Assembly: GCA_013397115.1 (NCBI GenBank) | Contig: VWZW01006244.1 | Span: 1-64,000, forward strand | Reading direction: 5' to 3' | DNA from: Edolisoma coerulescens | Taxonomy: Eukaryota; Chordata; Aves; Passeriformes; Campephagidae | Length of the DNA: 64,000 nucleotides | In this document: positions 12,304-25,632 of the stretch, in pieces | How the letters are laid out: every line of letters starts with the position of its first letter | Position numbering within the stretch: position 1 is the stretch's first letter | Notes under the pieces: model-generated | What the model was told of the DNA's origin: nothing | The model's database searches: none | The model's input: the letters and a program-made list of their open reading frames with translations, nothing else | Made by a program: the position numbers and the translations under genes

Positions 12304-12543
12304 TGTAGAATCAGAGAATGGTTTGGGTTGAAAGGGACCATAGAGATCATCCAGTTCCACCCCTGCCATGGGCAGGGACAGCTTCCACTGTCCCAGGTTG
12401 CTCCAAGCCCTGTCCAACCTGACCTTGGGCACTTGCAGGGATCCAGGGGCAGCCACAACTTTTCTGGGCACCCTGTGCCAGGGCCTCCCCACCCTCACAG
12501 GGAAGAATTTCTTCATATCCAATGTAAACCTACCCTCCTTTAG
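12304..12543 (-). mobile_element. CR1 LINE 3' fragment, 240 bp
   Basis: On plus it starts AGAATCAGAGAATGGTTTGG and runs through GGGACCATAGAGATCATCC, GGTTGCTCCAAGCCCTGTCC and CCCTGTGCCAGGGCCTCCCC to CCTACCCTCCTTTAG. This is the reverse complement of the CR1 3' UTR. Frames through it (12145-12543, 12298-12630 and others) are CR1-derived and not genes. Confidence 0.93.
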
Positions 12544-12734
12544 ATTGGATATTAGATGTTGGCCATCTGAGTCCCTGCAGCACGGGATGCTGGCCTTTTT
12601 TGACAGAGGTGCTGTGATCTGTGAGGTCACCAGTGGACGTTCCAGTATTCCATGTTGCTGGGAAACTCATAATCTGGTCAGGTCTCTTGGATATTGAATA
12701 GCTCAAGGATCTGAAGACAAATTCATCCATACCC

Positions 12735-12748
12735 AAAAAAAAAAAAAA
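12735..12748. repeat. Poly-A tract (14 A)
   Basis: An uninterrupted A run about 190 bp beyond the CR1 at 12304-12543. CR1 does not use a poly-A tail, so this is an independent homopolymer. Confidence 0.9.
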
Positions 12749-15700
12749 TAGGGATTATATAGAGCTCTTGATGAGGCTGTGCTACCATTCTCAAGGTAAT
12801 TTCTCAAGGAAAACTTGCAGGGACCATCTTAGCTCTTGGAAATTCAGTTGATAATCCTTAGCCTGGTCCTGTTTTTTAAAGGGTAAAACATGTTTCATAA
12901 ATGCAGCTTTATGAATTAAATGTCTCATTTGATGTATACAAACAGTCAGACTTTGTGCTTCTGACAGTGGGACATATTTCAGAAATTAAAACCCTTGCAC
13001 CATTTGTCTGCAGGGACAAAAAAGGACCCCACAGTTCAGTAACTGAAAAGCAGCAGCTTCGCAAAATCGCACGAGAAAGTTCCAGCCCTCACTTGGAAGG
13101 TGTGCTGGCTTCCTTGGACTCAGGTGCACAACTATAATAAAATGGGAATTTTAATCTTATACCAGGTTTCCCATCAGGGAATGAAACAGTAACCATACTG
13201 TTGCCCTTTGCTTTCTTCTTTTGCTTGATGTGATAACTGTAGTTGAGGAAGACCAATGTCCTCTCTGTGTTTTCAGGTTTTTTACCTTCTCTCTGGTAGT
13301 AGAAAGTTGTTGCCGTGAGTTGCCTTTTTGCTGCTGAGTTGGTCATGATGATCTTGTATCCTGTGGATCTGAATTACCTTGGGGAAAACAGTTACACTTT
13401 GAAAAGTGAGAGATGTCTGCCTAAAATTTAAGCAGACATTATTAATAGATTAGAAGTGCACTCTAAAAGTGACTCTCCCAATTCTCCACGGTTTCCATGC
13501 TGTCCTTCACATCATGGAGGGATGTCAGAGTAAATCAGCTGAATTCCTTTTGGGTGCAAATTGACTGGAAGATGCACTTCTGACAAACATTTAAAATGCC
13601 AGTGGACAGTAGGATGGGATGATTCAAAACAAAACCCTCTGAAAAGTGCAGAGTGTGAACACTGACTCTTCAACACTAATTATTTTGCTCAACGGAGTTG
13701 CTCGCTCTAGGGCTGCAGGACTTGTTAAAGTAGACATGAGCTGGAGAGGAAACATGTCAAGAGAAATGCTGGCAATTAAATTGGAAACAGAGCAGTAAAG
13801 TGAAGTGCTGTGCTTGTAAAAGAATACCTGACTTAAAAACTTTCTAGCTCTTCAGAAAGTGGCTGTGTGACTGACCTCTGCTGTAATCAGCAGATTCCAT
13901 TAAGAATTTTTCGCTGAACTTCTCATGCTGTCTTTGAGGACTTGGGCAAGATTCTTCTTCTACTGAACGGAATCCCTGTCATCAGTCCAGAGGGGGGAGG
14001 AAAAAAAAAAGAAAATTACTTAGAGCTTTCACTGGAGATGAAAAGACTTAAAAGTATCTCTGTTATTCTGCTTTCAAAGGGAGCATTTCAAAAGAACTGG
14101 GCTGATTTCTGGCTCTCAGGGTTTCACAGGGAAGCGAGCGCATCTCAGCACGGAAGAGGGAGTGCTTTGCTTGGGGAGGTCATGAGTGACTTCTGAGTAA
14201 ACCGAGTAAATAAAATAAATTACACAGCTGCCACATTTCACATTTTTGCACTTTTCAAGCCTGGCAGTCACCCTTGTTCTTATTGTAGCACCTGACAGCA
14301 CAAGCCCCCACTGCCAACCTCCAAAGAAAAAAAAAAAACAACAGAAATTCCAATTCTTCGAGCATGTGGCCTTTGGGAGACACAAGGGCTGAGTGCCACT
14401 TGTGGGTGATGATACTTCAAACAGCCCAAGCACTTGCCCTTTATATTGAGAAGCAGGAGAAGGTTTGCTCAGCTTGTTCAGCTGTTCAAGCACCTTTCAG
14501 AAGTTTTCATCTGCCACATGGTTGGTGAATATGTGGGGGTTTGCCTTTCACAGCCTGGAAACAGCACTGAGGACAAAGGTAGAAAGCCTTGGCACACCCA
14601 CATGGGAGAGCTTCTTCCCAGGAAATTCCACAGCTCTTAACAGCCTGGAAAAGTAACCCTGTGCTATGGCTCATGTCACTGAGATAACAAGTATTGATTA
14701 GACATGGCCTGACTAATTAGTTTGTTTCTTAACAGAGTTGCTTAGATGGCTTAAATGATCTTTTTCATCTTTAAAATCACTTGTAAAACTGATAAAAATC
14801 ATGAGCCTGCATTTTTAATATGATTTTTGCTCAAATTTCTTTTATTTCCATGAAAATTGGGTAAATCACTCTGAGACCCAGAGCTGCAGGATAGTGTCAC
14901 TAATTCATTTTGTAAGAAAGTCACTTTCAATTAAATCGTGAGTCTTCAGCAATTTTGTGTTTGCAGCTTATTTCCCTCAAGCCCTATCCATGGTGCTGTT
15001 AATCTTTTTATGGCATTACTAATGTCTGCAAGTCAAAATGTACTTTTGAACAGCAAAAATCCTGATCCAGCTGCATTTATCACTTCAGTTTCCAGCTAAG
15101 AACAAAGCAAGAGAGAAGTCTGCTTTTTAAAAAATAATGAAGTGTTTTGGTTTTAACAGTTTGATTAATAAAATAAGAGAAAAAATGTCGTGAAACACTG
15201 AGAGTAGCAGAACTTAGAATTGTGTTTAGAATTTGACTGGGAATGTGCAGCTCCAAAGTCCTGATATTTCTTGGCTGCACTGCCATGGTCTCTGTGCTGT
15301 GGGACACCTGATAAATCATAGTCAGTGCTGAGTAGATAACTGGGATGTGTTCTGTGTTTTACACTGTCCTAATTATTCAAATTGTACCTTTATTTAATTT
15401 ATCAGTTAAAAAAAATTGACTTAATTTGATTTTGTGACAGTACTTTATTAGAGGAGGGAGGAGAAGAATGCGAAAGGGGCAGAATAATTCTTTTTATCTA
15501 AAACTATTCCCAAAACCACAAAAAACCCCCTTCATTTTTCTGCAAGTAAATGAGCATTTGGCCCTTTTTTCCAGTTGAGGAGATGTTATTACAGTTCTAT
15601 ATTTCAAGCCATCAGTCTTAGGGTATATTGGCTTTCTTGATGCAAATCTCCCTATGAATACTTATGTCAGTATTTTCAAAGCTTTTGCTCTCCAGCTGAG

Positions 15701-16034
15701 AGATTCAAACTGCAAATGGTTTTCAATGTACTTTGAGCACCCATTATCTCTTGGTCTTCTCATTCTTTTCTCCCCAAAATGCTGCAGTGGATTCCACAAG
15801 TTCCACAATTATTCCATAATTAAAATCTTACTGAGTAAATACACAGCAAAAGTGGGCATTTACTGTCAGTTTTCTTCATTTTCAGTTTAGATAAGTAGGG
15901 ACCGTGTCCTGAGTCAAGGTGGACTTGTCTAGCTATCCATAAATTCCTCATTTGTTCTCAACTGGTTACTTTCTTTTCCTTTGAATTAGTTTTAACTCTC
16001 TGGCTGCTGGAGCTGATTAACCTGTCTAGATTCA

Positions 16035-16050
16035 TTTTTTTTTTTTTTTT
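16035..16050. repeat. Poly-T tract (16 T)
   Basis: An uninterrupted T run between ordinary AT-rich sequence and a GC-richer patch. Confidence 0.9.
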
Positions 16051-16109
16051 GTCTGTAGGATTCTTTTTTTCCCCAGGCCAGGATCTTGTGAATCAACATT
16101 CCATGCCTG

Positions 16110-16420
16110 GGATTTACTGTGCCGAGATGTGCTCGGCGAGCTCCTGCTAAGGGCAGTCAGGATCTTCAAAGGCAGGGTGAGATCAAAGCGTGGTAAAACC
16201 TCTCCCTCCCGGGCATTCCCAAATCCTCTCTGATGAGTTCGGCTGCCCAAGAGGAACAACATCCTGCATTTGCTGCCCCTGAGCTCCCAGCCCTGTCCTT
16301 TGCTCTGTGGAAGGACATGGAGGACAAGAACTCATCTCCAGTACCACTGCAGCAATAATCCCAAGGGAATCTGGTGCTTGTGCGTTCTTCCTCCACAGAA
16401 ATCCTGGTCAAACTCACAAT
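16110..16420. other. Local GC/CpG-richer patch with short hairpin and AATAAA
   Basis: This patch is clearly richer in G+C and CpG than its flanks. It contains the inverted repeat GCCGAG...CTCGGC (16121-16126 and 16132-16137, 5-nt loop) and is followed by CAATAAATAA near 16420. Minus frames of 76-83 codons cross it without a domain. It could be a decayed repeat or an unrecognised exon or 3' UTR; I cannot assign it. Confidence 0.3.
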
Positions 16421-19400
16421 AAATAATATCCAGCCTGGAAGTTTTGGGTTTAATGAGGGGGTTTTAATATAGTCTTTTGTTATTCACTGCTTTGACTTCT
16501 GGCTTCTTTGAAAAAGATCCGAAGAGATGCTTTGAGAGCTCTGATAATATCTCAAATAAATCACATTGAGGTGCAGAATGTGGGGAAGAGCTTGACAAGG
16601 AGGGATATTGGAGAGAGGGGGGACCTGAGCTTCAGGCAGGGCTTGAACGACCCCCTGGTTTTGTTCACATTTGACAGCTGGCTCAGAATGAGGTTTCATT
16701 CCAGCTAGAGAGAAAGGCTTCAAGTTTCACTTTTAGTTTGCATATCTGAATAATTTCTTCATATATGTGCGTGTGTATATACACATGAAATTTGAAATGT
16801 GTATGGAATTATATACATTTGTACATGAAAACAAATATATTCTTTTACCTATAAATAATATATTTTATATCTTTATATCTTTTATACATTTGTCTGTTCG
16901 CATATAAACAAAGGTGTTTTATTTACCACTATATTTTCAGTAGACTTTCAGTAGCCTTAAGGCTCCTGTTTCCAAACCAGAAGCAGATGTAGATTTTTAT
17001 CTTTCCCACACAACTCATTAAAGCACCTTTGGGAACTAAAATGCCCAAAACCACCATTTTTGAAACATGGTCCTCAGTTATCTGAGTTTGATATTTTTTT
17101 ATCCAGACATTATAAAGAGGGTGAAATCAGTGTCTTGAGTCAAAATACTGAAATATTTCATGACAGATATTGTGAGACAAGTCTTAAATACGTTAAAAAT
17201 TCTTCCCCCAAGCTCCAGTCATCTTAATTTTCTCATTGGCAATTTTCAACCTGTTCTAAGTAAAGTAAGAACCTGTACCTGTGTGTGTTTGATGTATGTG
17301 GGACAGGCTGAAGCATCGTTCCTCTCCATCAGTAAAGCATTTTGCTCTTGGGTTTTCATCACTGCTGCGTGAATGTGTCTGTGAAAAGTCATCTCTTTGT
17401 GCTTCTTGCATTGTCTTGAGCACTCTGGAGCTGCCTGAGCATATGGTGCAGCTCGGAAGGGATTCACTGGGAGGCAGATCCAGTGTTCCTCAGGCTGCCA
17501 TGAAAACATCAGGTTTTCCAAAGGGAAAAGCTGCTGTCTACTCTTGCAAGGGTGGCAGAGTTCAGAGTAATCTTTAATGCACTCATGAGGCCCAAGGGTT
17601 ATCCTGCTGCTGCTTTGAGGCTGCCATGGGTTGATTTTGCAGCCATTCCCCAAACCCTGAAGGGCTCTGCTGAGCATTTTGTCTGCTGGGGATTTGTGCA
17701 TGAGCAGAAGAATTATCTTTCTAATTTCTTACATGACTGCAGGAGCAGATGCAGCATTTGAGGTGTAATAGCCAATGTGGGTGATGTGAGCTCCTCTGAT
17801 GTGGTCTGACAGCATGAAAAGGATGCTGACAGTCTGGATGTTATCTCACATCTCCTGTGCTGGAGTAAACCAGCAGCCGATGTGAATAGCATTGGAGCCA
17901 TCAAAAATTTTCAAATATGTATTGAAAATTTATTGTTATTGTCAAAGGAAGTGAGTGTCAGGAATCTGAGAGTGTTTGGTGATGGGGTTTGTGTTTTGGT
18001 TTGTTTGATTTTAATTGAAATGGAGAAGGTGAAAGAGACTCAGGTAAGAGTGTCTATATTTGCTATTACCATTAACTTATTTTTTGGAAAGCTGTGCAGT
18101 GAATATTCCCTTTCCATGTGGTGTGGACTGTGTTGTATAGGCACAGAAACACTAAGAATCAGCTTGAGTTCAACACGAACTGTAAACTTAGTTCAGATGG
18201 AGCAAATCTCCTTTTTTTAATCATATTTCTCTTGTCCTGTGATCTCTTCTGCCCTTTGTTTTCTGCAATGACATGGAGACAAGAGACAAGTCTAACCAAA
18301 CATCCAACACACCATTGCATTGCTCTGTGTCTTTCTAATCTTCAAGAAAAAAGGATGCAAACAAGATGCAGCCACTGGAGCTGAGTTTCTAAAGGAAGTC
18401 TTGTGCTTCATGGCAGAGGAAACATCCTTTGCTTTTCAAGACTCACCTTTTGTACCCTGAAGGTGGGAGAAAGGTTGATGCCTTCTCCTGAAGCTGGGAG
18501 AAAGGTGCCTCTGTGCGGCATGATGGAGTTAGCAAACCTCGGCATGGAGAGTGGGCTGGGCCAGCTGGTGTCAGGATCTTGGATATTTTCACTGCCACAC
18601 AGGAAATCTTAATTCCAAGTATATCTTGGACACAGAGCACTGGGAAGAAAGATTGCCTTCTGCTTAACGTTAGGAGGATTTTTTAAGGGACTGGAGAAAA
18701 GACCCTTTACATTTCTGAACAGGGATACAAGCAAGGACCTTGGGTCACTGATCAGTTCTGAAACCAGCATTCAAATATTCTTGTTTGGGTGAGGGGATAT
18801 TCCAGTATTAAAAATTGACTTCTGGATATTAGTGTGAACTTTCAGTCGTGGTGTAGGTGAAAGAAGTGGCCTGGATCATGCTCAGAGTGGCTGGGAAATG
18901 AACAGTGAGTACGAGAGGTGACAGATTACTGGTGTCTGAAGAAATAATTTTTCCTTATGGTGGGAATCCTTTGGTTACTTGCCCACCCTGCTCACCTTGT
19001 GAATGAACAGAGACAAGATAACATTATTATATCAAAGTCAATCTGAGAAAATTTTCTCCTGAGCATTGGAAAAAAAATGTGACCCAGTGCAGTTTGAGTA
19101 TTTTACAATGTCTGTCTTCCTAATGTCGCTCTTTTCCCCTAAAAGGTAATTGAAAAAAAAATTGACTTGAAAATTATAATGAGCATGCACTGGCAACATT
19201 CTCAGTCCTTGACATGGGAGCTTGGTGTTTGCTCTTCTCCCTGAACATGACTGAGATTCATCCCTTAGGAATCTTTGAGGCATCAAGTGGATGTGAGGGA
19301 AACAAGAGAGATCCTGAATTGGTTTTTGGGGTCCCTTTAGAGCAGGGCTTTGGAAATGTTCAGCTGATATAACAAAAACTGCACAATGCATAGTTCTCCT

Positions 19401-22298
19401 TTCCATTGCCTGTGACTTCACCAGAGCAAACACCACTTTCTTGACCTGCTTTTCTTGTAGTGGGACAAGGCAGTTACAGCTGACTTGGAATTCTGGGAAT
19501 TTTAGTAACACAGCTGTAAAAATTCCTTGTGGTTCCTGCCACAATGGTGCAAATCAGTCAGTGTGTCTTGAAATAAGTGACCAGTTTCTCTCCAGGGGGT
19601 CAGAGACCAGGAGCGATGCTGCTTTCTTGTTAACATTTGAGTATTCTACCACCTACAGTGGCAAACTCACACTTCTGCATGTTTGCAGTTTCCCTTCCAC
19701 GTTGTTACAAGATGCTTCTCATCTGCTTGCAGTGATACCTTCAAAATTTGTTTCAAGCTTACTCTAAAATATTTGCTTATTCAATCCCTCCATCGCTCTC
19801 CAGCCCATACTGGGATGGAGGTAAATTTGGTTTATGTTAAAAAAATATATATATGTAAATGATGGCCTTGTGTTCTCACTACTGTTCCTTACTTTTTCCT
19901 ACTGGTGGAAAAAAAGATTCCAGTTTTGGAGATGTGACACCTCTATGGATGAATACCCAAACCAAACTGCCATATGAAAATAGAGGATGTCCAGAGATTC
20001 AATTTTTTTTTCAGAAAAAATATAACTTCTGCTAATTGTTCATCTTGGAAGAGCGTCATAAACTTTCTGATTTAGAAAAACCGCAAACCTGTAAGGTTGC
20101 AATAAAACAATTAAAAACCAATCAAAATTCCTCTAAATTGTGAAATACACAAGAACTGTGTGAGGTAGGTGCTACTGCAGCTTTCCAAAACCTTGATACC
20201 CAGTGGCTGTTGTCAGCCAGTCTGTGCTTCACACCTCAGCCTGGGCAGAGTTCCTGAAAGGGAAACACCAAGGGTAGGAGGAGTTGAAGGCTTAATCAGG
20301 AACTGGAACCAGAGGGACATTCCAGAGAAATCTGAGATCACAATAGGATGAGAAGCTGGAAGACAATTCCTGAAACATCAGGTTTTGTAGAGCTTGGAAA
20401 TGCCACGGGCAGCCTTCACAGGCCTGTTTATTTTGATCATCTCAAACTGTGTCACCCACTGTTTATGGAAAATTAAATCCTTGACTCCACTCTTCTCCAG
20501 CACAATGCAGGCCTTGCAACCCACCCAAACTGTAAATTCATCTAACCCCTAATTAACCCTCTCTGAATTACCAACTCTTCTTGTTCATTATTTTTTTCTG
20601 GAGATGGAACACTCTCTACGTGTTTAGAAGCAATGCCTTCATGTAGGCATGGCACAAAGGCAGTGCTGCCATTGGAATGAACACTGGTTTGTGTTGATTC
20701 TCTGATCAATCCCTTTTCCTTTCTATCTGGGAATGGTGGGAATGGCCAGAGGTTTCATGGCTCAGACAGTCCCAGGCCGCCACAGTGATCATTACTGCTC
20801 ATTTTATGTTAATCTCAGGAATTTCCTTTAGTGAGTATGGAAACTCAAGGATCTTTATGGAAAAAAAACCCATTTACATTTTGAATTTAACACTGAAGCC
20901 AGTTTTCCTCCCAACATGGCATCCACAGAAATTCCCTTTCTTTTCAGACAAGTAAATTTTTTTGTGCCCAAATGGATGTAGTAAATTAAGCCTGGAGCTT
21001 TCATGGATGTGAAAACCTCATGTCTGTGTGTGTACATATTCATAAAATGTATGAAATCAATCCCTGCCTTCTTCCCACATTATTTCAAGTTTTCAGGAAA
21101 AAAATAACCTCACTGATCTATGGTAATAAAACCTCTATGTATCCACCTAACCTGCAGTTGCTGTTGCTAAAACCTGTAACTCTAAAAACCAGACTCATGT
21201 GCAGTAAATTGTTTGGTGCCTCTCTTCCGTGAGCTTTATTTTTGTCCTCATTGTTTTCTTTCCAGAGGAAGGAATGTGTTTACCTTCCATGATGCAGTTA
21301 ATAACTGTGAGAGTACAAAATTTCATATTGTTTTTAACAGCTTCACATAATTAGATCATAAACGTTTCTGGACTTTGTCATAAGATTTTTAAACATAGTC
21401 CTTTTTACAAAGGGAAAATGGACACAATACAGGAATTTTCTAGTTGAGGCAAGAGTAGTTCTTCAGTATCTGATTAATTTCTTTTATCTTTTGCATTAAT
21501 TAAAGTAGAAAAATCTGTCATTTGCCCCACACCATCTTTTGAGATAACATCTACTATTTTCTTATCATATTGTCATTGCTACTTTAATAATTTCTTCACA
21601 ACTATTTTGGAAGATCTTCCCTGTCCCTTTTAATTTCATTTTTAACATATTTTGTAACTGTGTCCTTCACTGACTTCCATGTCATTTCCCAATTTTCTAC
21701 TCATCCTAATAATTACAACTCTCATTCTGTTGCCTTGCATTTTCTGTAAATATGGACGTTTACTGCTGACAGTTAAATATTCCCATATTCACTGCGTAGT
21801 GAGCTCTGCAAAATTACAGTCATAGATCATATTCTGGATATTGATAGCAAGGGAAAAGTCGGCATTTTAGGCTGCAACCTTTCAATTCCTGAATTAGGAC
21901 AATAAGCTTCCATCAAAAGTCTCCATTTTCTCCTGTGCTTTTCTGATGGTCTTATTTTTTACCTTTTCTTCTCCGTTTTCCTCTTCATGCATTTCCCACT
22001 ATCACTTTTCTTTCCTGAAGTACTTTTTCCATCCCTTCCTCTCCTTTTGTGTTCATTTTCTTGCCCTACTAATATAGCAAATTTTAATCCAGATTTGCTC
22101 TTCTCAAAGTTTCCTTAGATAATTCTATAGCAGATAAACATCTTTCCCACCCAAAACCAGGAGAGCTCTGGTGGGCAGTTGACACGTCACATTTCTCTGG
22201 TAGTAGAGGGTTATTAATATTTCTTATTATCTGTAATATTTATTGAGGCTACTTCCTTCAATAACTGTTTTAAGGACTGTGTGCTAATATGAACAATG

Positions 22299-22311
22299 TT
22301 TTTTTTTTTTT
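22299..22311. repeat. Poly-T tract (13 T)
   Basis: An uninterrupted T run in AT-rich unique DNA. Confidence 0.9.
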
Positions 22312-23589
22312 ATAATTTCTCAGCTCCTGGTTGAAGTATTTTGGGCTAGAGAGAAACTGAATCAAAATTCACATTAAAAAATCACTCCGAACCCCATCTT
22401 TAATGACAGACCTCCCGATAATCTTCCTAAGGATGAAGGAATTTTCTTGCCTGTTTTTCTGCTGATATTTGGAATAAGACTTTCCCGTCTGTGAAATTAT
22501 TCACTTGGATTCCCTAATTGTTTAATTAGTGCTTATCTGTACCTTTCAGTAAAATATTTTATTGTGGTTCCAGCTAATTTCTGCTTTAATCCTTTTTTTC
22601 ATAAAATATCTATGTAACATATCAAAATGATTTTTTTGCATATAATGATTTTTAATGAGAAGTAAAGAAAAAAAAAAACCTGTTTGAAACATGAAAGCTC
22701 TTTGAGAATCAAAAATAATTCAAAATCAAGGCTCCTTAGAAACCAGCCAGGAATTCAAACACTGGGAAATGTTGAAGAAGTCAAGGAGTCATACTAAAAA
22801 GAAGGAATTGTTAAAAGGAAGTGACAAACATCGTTGTCCTCTTGACTTTCAGCCTCTATACATCCTGGCCAAGAGGAAAATATTAATTTAAGGTCTTTAA
22901 TGCCTCTAATTTTCTTCAACATAATAAAAATTAAACCATCAGCTTGTTATTGTCATTTCAGTCTTCACACTGAACTCCTGAGTGTCTTTCTTGATGCTCA
23001 CAGTGTACCCTGGAGGACATCTGCAATCTCTGGAATCACCAGATATTACAGACTTCCTGACTCAAAGTACCATCTTGGAATTTGATCTTCGTTTCGATAA
23101 CTCCAGCCAAGTAGATTCTGAGCTTACCCACAGGATATTGTCTTTTTGGGGACATGAAGTTGACTTTGTTCTGTTACCGTAAAAAAGTGTAAAAGCTCCT
23201 TTTTTTCCAGCAATAAACAAGTTCATTTCTGATGAAAAGATTTGCTTTTTTTGCTCATCAATTAAGCCTTTTCCTGCATTTCTTGGCATATTATCACATT
23301 CTTTTCTATTCTTTTCCCTTTCCCAACCTGTGTGTTTGGAGGGCTCCAGAAGAAGAGGTTTTCCATCCTGTGCCTCCCCAAGCACAGCTGCTCAAAAAAT
23401 GACCTTTGAAGTCCAGAGGCTGCTTCCTTTCATTTGCAATAAAGGCTCCTTATTAAGATCCTTCTTTTTCTGTTGCTCCCAGCAACATTCTCAAAAAGGG
23501 AGCATGCTGTGCAGAACATGGGAAACGGGGAGGCTTTGCCTTTGTTCCCTTCGTGGAGGGAGTTTGGTTCATAGGGGGAATGCAGAAAT

Positions 23590-23905
23590 GCTCCAGCCCC
23601 CCAGCCATCATCTAAGCCCCTGCTGGACCCTCCCTAGGAATTCTTTGCCTGTCTTGAACTGGAGAGCCCAGAACTGGACACAGGTCCAGGAAAGAGTAGA
23701 TGAGCAGGGTCACTTCCCTCTGGCTGCTGGTCACTCTTCCCAATGAATCTCAGGATCCCAGTGACCTTCCTGTCCACAGGAGCACATTGTTGGCTCATGA
23801 CTGACCTGCTGGCCACCATGACCCCCAAGTCCTTCTCCTGCTCTCCATCAGGTCACCCCCTCAACCTGTCCTGATGCCTGGAGTTATTTCTCCCCAGGTA
23901 CTACA
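23590..23905 (-). mobile_element. CR1 LINE internal fragment (downstream of RT core)
   Basis: On plus the order of blocks is CTCCAGCCCCCCAGCCATCA, AGAGCCCAGAACTGGACACA, GCAGGGTCACTTCCCTC, GGCTCATGACTGACCTGCTGG and CCCCCAAGTCCTTCTCCTG. This matches the reverse complement of the CR1 region 5' of the terminal UTR. It lacks the 3' tail, so both ends are truncated or too diverged to follow. The plus frame 23330-23746 partly overlaps it and is spurious. Confidence 0.8.
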
Positions 23906-24924
23906 CCTACAACAGGCATTAAGATTGTGCAATGATCCCATTTATCAATTTTGCTTAGTTTTTAAATTTTTTTATCAGTCTTTCCTTATTTCTAATGTTT
24001 ATTAAGGTTATTTTTTATTTTCAAGGCATATTAAATGCATAGAGTACAATCATCATTTTGCTTTTAATTTCAGCTGCACGTTGTTTGCTTTTATGGCCTA
24101 GAAAATACAGTTTCATTTATTTTTCCTTCCTCTTACTATGCATTCTGATCAGTTAGAGTTACAAAAGGATTCTCAAGCCATCTTTAGCATAACTAAATCT
24201 GTCAGACAAATTCCTACAAGTGAATGGTTTTTATTTACACCTTCTTCTTGTATTAGCAGAAAAGGGATGTACATTGGTCCTCCAGTTTCTAGTGTTGTGA
24301 AGTCAATGAAGAGGACGTAGAATAACCCATGGTCTGATGAGGAGTTGCCAATATTTCAAAATATCAGATTACCCATCTGATCTTTTTACAGCCTTTAAAG
24401 GTGACAACAGTTAGCAGAATCTATTTGGTATGAAACGCACCCGTTTGAGCACAAAGGGCTGAAACACAGATGCTTTTTGAAGCAACATGATCATGTACAT
24501 GAAAATGCTCTTTGAATTCTTAGCAGCGCTGAGAATAAAAGTGGCAGATTGAATCTTGATTATGTTTTGTGCAATGCATAAATGCATCGTGTCAGCTTTT
24601 ATTGTTAACAGATGTTTGCGTGTGGGTCTCGGTCTTTTTTCTTAAGTTGCTGTTTTAAGTGCATGGAGCTGTTGTCCATCTCTTGGGTAGTTCTCTGTGT
24701 AGATTAAAATGTTCTTTCTGAATGGGAGGCAGCAGATATTCCTGTCGACAGTTGCCTACTTCACCTGTGATTGTTGGTTTGTGGTGAGTCTTGTAGCAAA
24801 CAGCCTGACTCAGCGGGTTTGTATCACTCACAGCAGATTCCTCAGGATGAGAAGTGGAGGAGCAGGTATTGAGCTCTTGTCTCTGGTTACCTGTGAGTCA
24901 CCAGGGCCTGGTCACCTTAATCTG
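23906..24924. other. Unique AT-rich non-coding DNA
   Basis: No repeat or gene is recognised. Sequence around 24510-24640 is non-repetitive and AT-rich and holds ATGCAT-AA-ATGCAT (24574-24587), a POU-dimer-like site. Confidence 0.45.
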
Positions 24925-25188
24925 GTGATAGGACCTGACAGAATTGCCTGAAGCTCTGTCAGGGCAAGTCTAAGTTGGCTATTAGGAAAATGTTCTTCCC
25001 CCAGAGTGTGGTTGGGCACTGAACAGGCTCCCCAGGGAATGGTCATAGACCCAAGGCGGCCAGGGCTCTAGGAGCATTTGTAAAACACTCTCAGGCACAG
25101 GATGGAATTTTTAGGGTTGTCCTGTGAAGCAGGTGGACTCAATGATCCTTATGGGTCCTCCCAACACAGGGTACTCTGTGATCCTATG
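24925..25188 (+). mobile_element. CR1 LINE 3' fragment, second 3' subtype
   Basis: Blocks are GGCTATTAGGAAAATGTTCTT, GGGCACTGAACAGGCTCCCC, GTCCTGTGAAGCAGGTGGAC, TCAATGATCCTTATGGGTCC, and an end in GGGTACTCTGTGATCCTATG. This terminus differs from the 'TTGGACTTGATGATCT' class and defines another CR1 subtype, shared with 27465 and 31087. Confidence 0.88.
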
Positions 25189-25632
25189 CGCATGGAATAC
25201 AGGTTAATTTACATGATGACACAATCCCATCTTTCCTCGGGATATCTCATCATTTAAACACCTGTGGGCAGTACCAAAGCCACAAGGTCAATATCAAGAA
25301 TGGAGAAGCTTCTGATGAGGAAAACAAGTGGCACCAACCCACCATGGGCAGGAGTTTCCTGATTTGCTAATTTGTGTGATTGCCTGCAAGGCTTTCCTGG
25401 TGAGAAAGGAAAGAGCTGGGAAGGAACAGACAGAGCAGGGATTTGTCTCTTGCCATTCTGTGGTGGTTCTGAGCCAGACTCCATGAGGTATCAGTGTGCT
25501 CCTCTGAAGCAAGGGCAGCTGTTTTTATTGACATTACTCCCCGTGTCTGGTGCTGTCAAACAAACGATGTTTAAGGACCTGTTGGCAAGACCGTGGCCAG
25601 CTGCTTGTGTTGGGTTGCAATACAAGGGCCAA
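25189..25632. other. Unique non-coding DNA
   Basis: Nothing is recognised; overlapping frames on both strands near 25254-25761 look spurious. Confidence 0.5.

Larger units (their letters stand above)
12544..23589. other. 11-kb stretch without recognisable interspersed repeat or gene
   Basis: I find no CR1 tail, LTR signature, tRNA-like sequence or convincing exon across 11 kb. Contents are homopolymers (12735-12748, 16035-16050, 22299-22311), an AT-rich alternating tract near 16760-16900, a short imperfect 30-bp-period duplication (about 18458-18506), and a GC-richer patch (16110-16420). The longest open frames (17246-17701 minus; 19038-19544 minus, 168 codons) have no domain. It may be rich in regulatory DNA, but the sequence alone does not show it. 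Confidence 0.5.

Noticed and set aside
18458..18506. Two copies of CTGAAG(G/C)TGGGAGAAAGGT about 30 bp apart
   Set aside because: A single imperfect duplication, too short to call a tandem array or element.
19038..19544. 168-codon minus-strand open frame
   Set aside because: No recognisable domain, no splice or codon-use support, and length is compatible with chance in 64 kb.
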